A stretch of DNA of 10,226 bases, from positions 1 to 10,226 of the forward strand of contig CACZSV010000008.1 of assembly GCA_902783925.1 (NCBI GenBank), in the 5' to 3' direction. The stretch is from an uncultured Coriobacteriaceae bacterium. Lineage in GTDB: Bacteria > Actinomycetota > Coriobacteriia > Coriobacteriales > QAMH01. Below are positions 1-5,563 of the stretch, piece by piece. Every line of letters begins with the position of its first letter. The stretch's first letter is position 1. The translations under genes and the position numbers were made by a program. The notes below the pieces were generated by a model, which did not search any database, had not been told where the DNA came from, and saw only the letters and a program-made list of their open reading frames with translations.

Positions 1-1
1 A

Positions 2-85
2 GCACCTTTGCTATTGGAGGTAAAAGGTGAACGTCTCCGATAGAGAAATCCATGCACCTTTGGCCAGAATCCCAAAAGGTGCACG
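2..85. promoter_or_regulatory. Two direct copies of a palindromic site, 52 bp apart
   Basis: Two units share the pattern GCACCTTTG, 11 variable bases, AAAAGGTG, one variable base, ACG. The first covers about 2-33 and the second 54-85. Each unit is itself an inverted repeat. Arms CACCTTT/AAAGGTG lie at 3-9 and 23-29 in copy 1. Arms TGCACCTTT/AAAGGTGCA lie at 53-61 and 75-83 in copy 2. Arm-to-arm spacing is 20 bp in both copies, and the copies are offset by 52 bp, so all four half-sites lie close to one face of the helix. The 11-base cores differ, which is what one expects of a protein-binding site rather than a recent duplication. Inference: a double operator for a dimeric regulator, acting on menG downstream or on a gene to the left of the window. 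The alternative is an intergenic repeat family. The regulator is unknown. Confidence 0.5.
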
Positions 86-239
86 ACAGTGCTGGGACGT
101 GGGGTCTGCCCGCGCGAAGTTTCAGCCAAAGGAGCGATCGTGGCAGTGGCTTTCGCGGCGACGCGTTGAGCGGCGGGCGGGGTCGCGTCCCGCATTGTCG
201 CTAGGAGATGTACCAGCTCGGTGGAATCCCAGTGCAGCT
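86..239. other. GC-rich non-coding stretch with some pairing potential
   Basis: I recognise no gene here. A few complementary segments could nest if it were transcribed: CTGGGA (92-97) with TCCCAG (227-232), GCGAC (158-162) with GTCGC (197-201), and GCGGGG (177-182) with TCCCGC (188-193, one G-T pair, five-base loop). Short GC-rich matches are common by chance in such sequence, so this is weak support for a structured RNA. The likely menG promoter lies downstream of this stretch, so it would not be part of a transcript started there. Confidence 0.2.
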
Positions 240-269
240 TTCCCTCTCGAGAAATAAATCGGGTATCAT
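240..269 (+). promoter_or_regulatory. Probable menG operon promoter
   Basis: The -10 candidate TATCAT (264-269) matches the housekeeping consensus at five of six positions. A poor -35 candidate, TTCCCT (240-245), lies 18 bp upstream. Transcription would begin near 276 and give a leader of roughly 25 bases ending in the strong ribosome binding site GAGGAGGT (288-295). The local sequence is AT-richer than its surroundings, which fits a promoter. The weak -35 suggests help from an activator or an alternative promoter. Confidence 0.35.
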
Positions 270-299
270 AGTTTTTTACGTCAATCCGAGGAGGTACGA

Positions 300-1088
300 G
301 TGGCAAAAGAGCATGTACATGGAGTATTCGAGTCTATAGCCGAAGGCTATGATGCGGCAAATGACCGCATTAGCCTCGGCATGCATGGCGCGTGGAAAAA
401 GGCGCTGTGCAAGACGGCGGTCAAAGCCTGCGATACCTCAAAACGCGCGGGCCTCATTTTGGATATCTGCTGTGGAACAGGTGATATCACGGAATTGATC
501 GCCAGGAAATACCCCGACATCTTTGTCGTCGGACTCGACTTTTCCGCGAACATGCTCGACGTAGCGCGCACTCGTCTGCAAGGCCTGGAGAATGTCGAGC
601 TCGTCGAGGGCAATGCCATGGAGCTCCCCTTCGACGATGGAACCTTCGATTCCGCGGTCATCAGCTTTGGACTTCGCAATACTCCCGATTACGAGAAAGT
701 CGTAAGCGAGATGGTGCGAGTCGTGCGTCCGGGCGGGACCGTGGCATGCCTGGACGCGTCGGTGCCATCCAACAAGGCGGTTGTGCCTTTTTACCAGTTC
801 TATTACAAGAACATCATGACCTTGCTCGGTGGCGGTATCGCTCATCACAAGGAATACGAATGGCTCTATGAGAGCACGCAGGAATTCCTGCGCAAAGATG
901 AGCTCGCCAAGCTTTTCGAGCAATGCGGGCTTTCGCATGTGCAGGTGCGTTCGTTCATGTTTGGCGCCGCGGCTCTCCATATCGGCATGGTTCCACTTTT
1001 CGGAGACATCGTGACCCATGCGGTTCAAACCGCGGTCAAGATGGTCGCTCAATCGCAAGATACTCCCCAGGAAGGCGCGAAAGCCTAG
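300..1088 (+). CDS. menG: Demethylmenaquinone methyltransferase (UbiE/MenG family)
   Basis: This 262-residue enzyme should transfer a methyl group from S-adenosylmethionine to demethylmenaquinone, the last step of menaquinone synthesis, at the inner face of the membrane. The N-terminal signature (YDAANDRISLGMHGAWK, about residues 17-33) is the UbiE/MenG family hallmark. The SAM-binding motif I is DICCGTGD (55-62), an acidic residue ends strand 2 (GLD, 78-80), and FGLRNTPD (123-130) followed by RVVRPGG (140-146) are typical of the family. Length is slightly above the usual 230-250 because of a tail after residue 235. The start is GTG at 300, four bases after GAGGAGGT (288-295), and it agrees with the expected N terminus. 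It is the first gene of a tight operon with an ABC importer and cca. Nothing here shows whether the quinone head group comes from the classical or the futalosine route. Confidence 0.93.
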   Translation: MAKEHVHGVFESIAEGYDAANDRISLGMHGAWKKALCKTAVKACDTSKRAGLILDICCGTGDITELIARKYPDIFVVGLDFSANMLDVARTRLQGLENVELVEGNAMELPFDDGTFDSAVISFGLRNTPDYEKVVSEMVRVVRPGGTVACLDASVPSNKAVVPFYQFYYKNIMTLLGGGIAHHKEYEWLYESTQEFLRKDELAKLFEQCGLSHVQVRSFMFGAAALHIGMVPLFGDIVTHAVQTAVKMVAQSQDTPQEGAKA

Positions 1089-1092
1089 ACGT

Positions 1093-1893
1093 ATGCAATC
1101 GCTCGAATTCCATAATGTTACGTTGAACTACGACGCGCCCAAACGTGGCGAAGCAGGCCTGCTCGCGCTCGAAAACCTTGACCTCGTCTTAGACGGCGGT
1201 CAGTCAATAGCGATAATCGGACCTTCGGGATGCGGAAAGTCGAGCACGCTGCAAATGGCTGCGGGGCTTTTGCAGCCGACGAGCGGCAGCGTGACAGTCG
1301 ATGGGGAGCCTATTGTGCGCCCGCGTCAGAGCACCGCCCTCATTTTGCAGGATTTTGGTCTATTGCCTTGGAAGACCGTAATCAAGAATGCCGAACTCGG
1401 ACTGAAGGTTCGCGGCATTGCGCGCGATGAACGCCGCAAGCGAGCTCGCGAAGCCCTTGCGCTCGTGGGCCTTGCCGGGTTCGAAGACACGTATCCGGAC
1501 GGGCTTTCCGGCGGCATGCAGCAACGCCTGGCACTTGCGCGTTCGCTTGCGCTCGATGTCGATTTGCTGCTCATGGACGAGCCGCTTTCTGCGCTCGATG
1601 CGCTCTTGCGCGAGCAGCTGCAGGACACGCTGCTCGAGCTATGGAAAAACGAAGGCTACGCACAGGTGCTCGTAACCCATTCAATCGAAGAAGCGGTCTA
1701 CCTTGGACAGCGGGTGTACGTGCTCGCGCCGCGTCCGGGACATGTTGTCGATGTGGTCGAGAATCCCCATATGGGAGACAAGGCGTATCGCGGAAGCGAT
1801 GAGTTCTTCGCGCTGTGCACACGCATACGCTCTGCCCTGCACCGTACCTCCTCTGAGGCAGAGGGGCATGGGAAGGTGCTGCCCCATGCGTAA
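1093..1893 (+). CDS. ABC transporter ATPase, NitT/TauT (SsuB/TauB-like) family
   Basis: A 266-residue nucleotide-binding subunit that would power import through the permease encoded next. All key motifs are intact: Walker A GPSGCGKSS (43-51), Q-loop Q86 followed by LLPWKTV (90-96), signature LSGGMQQR (138-145), Walker B DLLLMDEP (157-164) and H-loop His196. The LLPW segment after the Q-loop is characteristic of the nitrate/sulfonate/taurine group, as in SsuB and TauB. The substrate cannot be read from the ATPase. I chose ATG 1093 because the protein then begins directly with the first beta strand (MQSLEFHNVTLNYD); the reading frame stays open upstream to 1018, but only inside menG. It starts 4 bp after the menG stop without a good ribosome binding site of its own, which suggests translational coupling. 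No substrate-binding protein is encoded in this window. Confidence 0.9.
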   Translation: MQSLEFHNVTLNYDAPKRGEAGLLALENLDLVLDGGQSIAIIGPSGCGKSSTLQMAAGLLQPTSGSVTVDGEPIVRPRQSTALILQDFGLLPWKTVIKNAELGLKVRGIARDERRKRAREALALVGLAGFEDTYPDGLSGGMQQRLALARSLALDVDLLLMDEPLSALDALLREQLQDTLLELWKNEGYAQVLVTHSIEEAVYLGQRVYVLAPRPGHVVDVVENPHMGDKAYRGSDEFFALCTRIRSALHRTSSEAEGHGKVLPHA

Positions 1894-2620
1894 GGCGCTT
1901 GGATATATCTGGGGCACCGTGTTCGTCATCGTCGTGTGGTGGATCTGCGCGCTCGCGATTGGGTCGCCCGCGCTGCCCACGCCTGGCGCCAGTGCGGTTT
2001 CTTTGGTGCAGAACATCGCAGACATCATGCCCGAATTCTGGGTGAGCCTCGGCCGTATACTGCTCTCGATGCTCATCGGGGCCCTTCTCGGTGTTCCCAT
2101 CGGGCTGTGGATTGGGCGCTCCAAGCGAGCCGATGCCATATTCGGACCTGTGCTTTACGTGCTCTATCCGGTTCCCAAAATTGTGTTTCTCCCGGTCATC
2201 TTCGTGCTCTTTGGTATCGGGGGGCAGGGCAAAGTCGTACTTATCGCCATTGCCATCTTCTTCCAGATGATGGTGACCATGCGGGATGCCGCTAAAAACG
2301 TTCCCGAAGGCGCTGTCGACTCCATGCGTTCACTGGGGGCGAGCAAGTTCGCGATCTATTGGGACGTCGTGTTTCCCGCGACCATCCCCGACCTGTTCAC
2401 GGCGCTGCGCATTACTTGCGGAACGGCGGTTGCCATTCTCTTCATCGCCGAATCGATGGCCGGCTCGAGCGGGCTTGGCTATTTCATCATGCATTCATGG
2501 TCGCTTCTCGAATACGAGCAGATGTTTGCGGGGATTATCGCCATGGCATTGCTCGGGGTCATTCTCTACGAAGCGTTCGACATCGCCGAAAAACGACTCA
2601 CACGCTGGAGAAGAGCCTAG
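1886..2620 (+). CDS. ABC transporter permease, NitT/TauT family
   Basis: A 244-residue integral membrane subunit, the channel partner of the ATPase before it. Hydrophobic segments lie at about residues 8-26, 55-77, 85-110, 116-131, 180-196 and 212-229. The ATPase-docking EAA loop is around 147-170, with the conserved G of SLGASK and the P of FPATIPDL. The segment ALPTPGAS (29-36), just after the first membrane span, is typical of this family. ATG 1886 overlaps the end of the ATPase gene by 8 bp and has GGAAGGTG (1871-1878) seven bases upstream, so this start is well supported. The reading frame is open further upstream, but that part is only the ATPase gene in another frame. The substrate is unknown. 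Location beside menG makes a quinone precursor or a metabolite of that pathway conceivable, but this is inference only. Confidence 0.88.
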   Translation: MRKALGYIWGTVFVIVVWWICALAIGSPALPTPGASAVSLVQNIADIMPEFWVSLGRILLSMLIGALLGVPIGLWIGRSKRADAIFGPVLYVLYPVPKIVFLPVIFVLFGIGGQGKVVLIAIAIFFQMMVTMRDAAKNVPEGAVDSMRSLGASKFAIYWDVVFPATIPDLFTALRITCGTAVAILFIAESMAGSSGLGYFIMHSWSLLEYEQMFAGIIAMALLGVILYEAFDIAEKRLTRWRRA

Positions 2621-2623
2621 GCA

Positions 2624-3976
2624 ATGCTACGATTCGAGCTTCCACATGCTGCGCAACGCATACTCGATCTGCTCGAGGCAAGCGGGTTCGAGGCGTATGT
2701 CGTGGGTGGATGCGTTCGCGACGCGCTCTTCGGGCGTTCACCCAACGATTGGGATATCACCACATCTGCAAAGCCACACGAGATACAGACGGTCATGCAG
2801 GCCGAGGGGCTTGCCTGTATAGACACCGGCATTGCGCACGGCACGGTAACCGTGCTGATAGATCATGAGCCCTTCGAGGTCACGACATATAGGTCCGACG
2901 GCGACTACACCGACGGACGGCATCCCGACACCGTCGTTTTTCTCGATCGCGTGGATGGCGATCTTGCGCGGCGCGATTTCACGATGAATGCGATGGCATA
3001 CAACCCGCGTTCGGGACTGCTCGACCCCTTTGGCGGGCAAGCGGATCTGCATGCCGGCGTGCTTCGCGCAGTGGGAGATGCCCGCACGCGTTTTGAAGAA
3101 GATGCCTTGCGCATCGTGCGGGGCATGCGTTTTGCCGCGCGCTTCGGGCTCGAGATAGAAGCGCAGACATCGCGAGCCATTCACGAGCTGCGGCACTTGC
3201 TCGACCGCGTTTCCGTGGAGCGTATCTGGGTGGAATTATCCGGCCTGCTTTGCGGAGCGCATGCCGTTTCGGTTTTGCGCGAATACGCCGACGTCGTGTT
3301 CCAGATCATTCCGCAGCTCGAACCGGAATTCGAGTTCGACCAGCACAACAACTTTCACAAGTTCGATGTGTGGGAACACACCCTGCATGCCCTCGAAGCA
3401 GCGCCTGCGGGCATGGATGCAACGGTGCGCTTTGCCCTGCTGCTGCACGATATTGGCAAGCCCCATTGCCTGACCTTTGACGAGAAGGGGCGTGGCCATG
3501 CGTACGGGCATGAAAAAGTAGGGGAGCCCATAGCGAAAGATGTCTGCAGAAAGTTCAAGCTCTCGCGTGCCGAGCGCGAAACGGTGGCCTATCTCGTGCG
3601 CTGGCACATGTTTTCCATTCCAGACACAAAGAAGAGTATGCGCCGCTTTTTGCTCAAACACGGGCCCGAACGTGCGCAACAGCTCTTTGCCATTCGCCGT
3701 TGCGATAAGGCGGGGCTCGGATGGGAACAACCGCCGGATTCCCCCCTCAACATCGCGTTTGCCAAGGCGGAAATCCTCATGGACGAGCAATTGAACGCGC
3801 AACCCGTGTTCGGCGTGCGCGATCTTGCGGTGGGTGGGTGCGACCTCATGGAACTCGGCGTGCCGCAGGGGCCACAGGTCGGCCAGGTTCTGAACGAACT
3901 TTTGCAAGCTGTCGTCGATGGCGATGTCGAAAATGACCGCGATGCGCTCATCGCATCTGCGAAAAAGCTGCTGTAA
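2624..3976 (+). CDS. cca: CCA-adding tRNA nucleotidyltransferase with HD domain
   Basis: A 450-residue class II enzyme that adds or repairs the 3'-terminal CCA of tRNAs from CTP and ATP without a template. The nucleotidyltransferase head has VVGGCVRDALFG (26-37) and the metal-binding pair D42 and D44 (DWD), then RRDFTMNAMA (116-125), and the FEED...LRIVRGMRFAARFG region (158-174) used in base selection. A C-terminal HD domain carries ALLLHDIGKP (271-280, H275/D276), consistent with phosphohydrolase activity in the HD-containing subgroup common in actinobacteria and some Firmicutes. Length is normal. It starts 3 bp after the permease stop with only a weak GGAG (2607-2610), so it probably depends on operon transcription. 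It could also be called poly(A) polymerase family; the complete motif set favours CCA addition. Confidence 0.93.
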   Translation: MLRFELPHAAQRILDLLEASGFEAYVVGGCVRDALFGRSPNDWDITTSAKPHEIQTVMQAEGLACIDTGIAHGTVTVLIDHEPFEVTTYRSDGDYTDGRHPDTVVFLDRVDGDLARRDFTMNAMAYNPRSGLLDPFGGQADLHAGVLRAVGDARTRFEEDALRIVRGMRFAARFGLEIEAQTSRAIHELRHLLDRVSVERIWVELSGLLCGAHAVSVLREYADVVFQIIPQLEPEFEFDQHNNFHKFDVWEHTLHALEAAPAGMDATVRFALLLHDIGKPHCLTFDEKGRGHAYGHEKVGEPIAKDVCRKFKLSRAERETVAYLVRWHMFSIPDTKKSMRRFLLKHGPERAQQLFAIRRCDKAGLGWEQPPDSPLNIAFAKAEILMDEQLNAQPVFGVRDLAVGGCDLMELGVPQGPQVGQVLNELLQAVVDGDVENDRDALIASAKKLL

Positions 3977-4137
3977 CAATCAATTAGATGGGGTTTTGGG
4001 TCCTAATCCGAGATAAAAAGCAAAGCTCTCAGTATGTTTGGCCTTTAACCCGCAAGCTGGGGTTGCCCAGGTTGGCGTTGCACAAGATTTATCGTGGGAT
4101 TGATTCATAGTTTACGTGTAATCGGGAGGCTTTCTAT
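3977..4137 (+). promoter_or_regulatory. Leader of the secreted-protein gene; hairpin and a weak c-di-GMP-I-like 3' half
   Basis: This AT-richer gap of 161 bp separates cca from the broken surface-protein gene. A hairpin is formed by CTGGG (4057-4061) and CCCAG (4066-4070) with loop GTTG; no T-run follows, so it is not a classical terminator. GCAAAGC (4020-4026) and AGCTGGGGTTGCC (4055-4067), 28 bases apart, resemble the two conserved blocks of the 3' half of the c-di-GMP-I (GEMM) aptamer in content, order and distance. The expected 5' half (a GCAAACC-like block and a GNRA-capped stem) is not visible, so I do not call a riboswitch. A possible promoter is TTGCCC (4063-4068) with ATTTAT (4087-4092), 18 bp apart; if real, it would exclude the hairpin from the transcript. 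GGGAGG (4124-4129) is the ribosome binding site of the next gene. Confidence 0.25.
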
Positions 4138-4543
4138 ATGCCAAGAACAGTTAGAAACTGTTGGAATATATTTCTGTTTGCGGCGACGCTCGCCCTTGCC
4201 GTATTTTTTCCTGCGTGTTTGTGATGCCGGCTCATGCCGTGACGGTAAAGATTAGTGGCGATGTCAATGCTTCGAGCCTAATGAGTGGCGTAGATTACGA
4301 GGTTGATGCCCAGTGCGCCATCACTATCGGCGAGGACAATGTGACGATAAAGAGCCTATTTGTCGATGCTGGTAAGGCGCTCGAGATCAAGGGTGGAAAC
4401 AGCGGCTCCCTGACCGTCACCAATGGAATCTCCGCTGGGCCCGGCGCGTTACTCAAGCAGTCGGGCGGCATCGTGAACGTTCGTCTGGAAAGCACGGCGA
4501 CGGGTTCAAACTACGGGGTCAAGCTTATAAGACGGGAGACGCC

Positions 4544-5125
4544 GTGACCAGGGGTCCTAGGACCTACGCGGTGGGCGAGGGGCGCACCATCACGCTCACG
4601 GCCTCGACAGTGACCGCCTCGCTCGACGGCCGACAGATTGGCAACGTGTCCGGCAACAAGCTCATATGGCAGGCAGCCTACGTCGCAACGGATTCTTCGC
4701 CCACGCCTCCGCCCGAGGAGGCACAGCCTATGCATCGTCTCTACAACCCTAATTCCGGCGAGCACTTCTACACGGCCGATGATGCGGAGCGCGATTATCT
4801 CGTGAGCTTGGGTTGGCATAACGAGGGCGAGGGGTGGACCGCGCCCAAGACATCGAGCACGCCAGTGTATCGCCTCTACAATTCCGTTGGTGGCGAGCAT
4901 CACTACACGATGGACGCGGGTGAGAAGAACTGGCTTGCCAGCCTTGGATGGAATGACGAAGGCATCGGCTGGTATTCCGACGATGCGAAGAGGACCGTGC
5001 TCTATCGCGAATACAACCCCAACGCCTTCGCGAACAACCACAACTACACGACGAGTTGGAGTGAGCACTCCTGGCTCATCGGATTGGGCTGGAAAGACGA
5101 GGGCTTGGCCTGGTACGGCGTGTAA
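4544..5125 (+). CDS. C-terminal fragment of the broken secreted protein (193 codons, DUF5648-type repeats)
   Basis: This is the longest intact open frame within the broken gene, and an automatic caller would probably report it alone. Its apparent GTG start at 4544 overlaps the preceding TGA as GTGA, which mimics translational coupling, but there is no clear ribosome binding site. The frame is open well upstream of the GTG with sensible protein sequence (QAYKTGDAV), so I regard the start as an artefact of the frameshift. Content: about 45 residues finishing the beta-rich domain, a Pro-rich linker, then three repeats of about 40 residues. Without the signal peptide the fragment would stay in the cytoplasm. 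Overlaps the pseudogene entry by design. Confidence 0.45.
   Translation: MTRGPRTYAVGEGRTITLTASTVTASLDGRQIGNVSGNKLIWQAAYVATDSSPTPPPEEAQPMHRLYNPNSGEHFYTADDAERDYLVSLGWHNEGEGWTAPKTSSTPVYRLYNSVGGEHHYTMDAGEKNWLASLGWNDEGIGWYSDDAKRTVLYREYNPNAFANNHNYTTSWSEHSWLIGLGWKDEGLAWYGV
4730..5122 (+). repeat. Three tandem DUF5648-type protein repeats
   Basis: Repeat 1 is at 4730-4846, repeat 2 at 4865-4981 and repeat 3 at 4997-5122, giving 39, 39 and 42 residues. The shared pattern is a RLYNP-like start, GEHxYT, a variable stretch ending in WL or YL, then LGWxxEGxGWY. Linkers are KTSSTP and DAKRT. The pattern matches the DUF5648 repeat found at the ends of many secreted bacterial proteins, whose function is unknown; the aromatic residues suggest carbohydrate or cell-wall binding, but that is inference. 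Repeat 3 is the most diverged: FANNHNYTT replaces the GEHxYT motif. The DNA copies are well diverged, so recombination between them is unlikely. Confidence 0.8.
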
Positions 5126-5202
5126 GATGAGCTGCCAACTGGCAATTTCCGTATAGCTTTCCCAAGCGCTGCCAAAGCTTCGCCGATTTGCGGTCTCATG
5201 CT

Positions 5203-5234
5203 TTGCCTCTTGCGTTACAATCTCTTGTTTATAT
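5203..5234 (+). promoter_or_regulatory. Tentative promoter for the DUF3467-like gene and ileS
   Basis: The 133-bp gap before the small gene contains a good -10 candidate, TACAAT (5216-5221), with no convincing -35 at the right distance, and a second AT-rich -10-like stretch TTATAT (5229-5234) with TTGCCT (5203-5208) 20 bp upstream. Upstream, short inverted repeats AGCTTT/AAAGCT (5155-5160, 5174-5179) and CAAAGC/GCTTTG (5173-5178, 5200-5205) overlap and could form alternative hairpins. I see no T-box motif, although ileS is often controlled by one. Low confidence in the exact elements. Confidence 0.25.
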
Positions 5235-5258
5235 GTCTCGAGAAAGGACCGAAAGACC

Positions 5259-5519
5259 ATGCCAGATAACAAGCAAGTGCGTTTCCGCGTCGAAGTCAGC
5301 CCCGAGCGTGCGTGTGGCAACTATGCCAACGCCTCGATCGTCAGCACGACGAACGCGGAATCTCGCATCGACTTTCTCTATGTTGACCATGCGAACAAGC
5401 AGGGCGAGGAGCTTCCGGCTCATCTTGTGTCACGCGTCATAATGCCCACGACTGCTCTTGCGAATCTCTCCGAGACCCTAAGCGAGCATATCAGCAAGCA
5501 TCTCGAGCATGGCATGTAG
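5259..5519 (+). CDS. DUF3467-like small protein
   Basis: An 86-residue protein with no signal peptide or membrane segment, so presumably cytoplasmic. The central block NYANASIVSTTNAESRIDF (21-39) and the later SRVIMP...L..L...L...I (from about residue 58) match the DUF3467 layout: a YAN motif, a hydrophobic strand ending in DF, then SRV with a conserved proline before a C-terminal helix. The function of that family is not known to me. The start ATG 5259 follows AAAGGA (5243-5248) at ten bases. It lies 44 bp before ileS, so the two are probably co-transcribed, but this does not establish a link to translation. The family call is from pattern memory and would need a profile search. Confidence 0.7.
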   Translation: MPDNKQVRFRVEVSPERACGNYANASIVSTTNAESRIDFLYVDHANKQGEELPAHLVSRVIMPTTALANLSETLSEHISKHLEHGM

Positions 5520-5563
5520 ACCACTTGTCCTCATTTGACTACCGCGATATAGAAAGACGAGAA

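Larger units (their letters stand above)
4138..5125 (+). pseudogene. Secreted DUF5648-repeat surface protein, broken by two single-base frameshifts
   Basis: The start is ATG 4138, eight bases after GGGAGG. It opens a signal peptide (MPRTVRNCWNIFLFAATLA...) that hits TGA at 4222-4224. Shifting by -1 at the T6 run (4204-4209) continues into SCVFVMPAHA, a good signal-peptidase site before VTVKISGDV. That frame gives about 100 residues of beta-rich, Gly/Ser/Thr-rich sequence and ends at TGA 4545-4547. A second -1 shift, likely at GGGG (4515-4518), restores YGGQAYKTGDAV and runs to the stop at 5123-5125. The 988 bp plus two missing bases make exactly 330 codons, a 329-residue precursor. The mature protein would have a beta-rich N-terminal domain, a linker SSPTPPPEE, and three C-terminal repeats. 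No LPXTG motif or lipobox is seen, so it is probably released or held non-covalently. Both breaks lie in homopolymers, so real inactivation, phase variation and sequencing error all remain possible. Confidence 0.7.

Noticed and set aside
165..225. Resemblance to a cobalamin riboswitch core (GTCCCGCATTGTC followed by AGGAGATGTACC)
   Set aside because: The conserved GGTGAAA-type segment and the normal spacing are absent, and the likely promoter lies downstream, so the match is probably chance.
27..257. A 76-codon ORF starting with GTG behind a textbook ribosome binding site (TTGGAGGT, 14-21)
   Set aside because: The start lies within the first palindromic repeat, the sequence is Arg- and Trp-rich without any recognisable pattern, and its codon use shows no clear coding periodicity. 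The ribosome binding site alone is the only support, so it is left out, but it is the best candidate if a small protein is sought here.
4200..4225. Programmed -1 ribosomal frameshift at the T6 run
   Set aside because: The in-frame heptamer is A-TTT-TTT, which is not a canonical X-XXY-YYZ site, and a second independent shift would also be needed at 4515-4518. Base loss or sequencing error explains both more simply.
4161..4547. A separate 128-codon gene starting at ATG 4161
   Set aside because: It has no ribosome binding site and its first residues do not form a signal peptide, while ATG 4138 has both. It is treated as the middle part of the frameshifted gene.
4511..5320. A 269-codon minus-strand open frame across the broken secreted-protein gene
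   Set aside because: The plus strand shows a signal peptide and three protein repeats, which explain the region. The minus-strand product is of shadow-like composition (rich in Arg, Val, His).
5126..5563. T-box leader for ileS
   Set aside because: No T-box consensus (AGGGTGGNACCGCG-like) or specifier-loop arrangement could be seen upstream of either the small gene or ileS.
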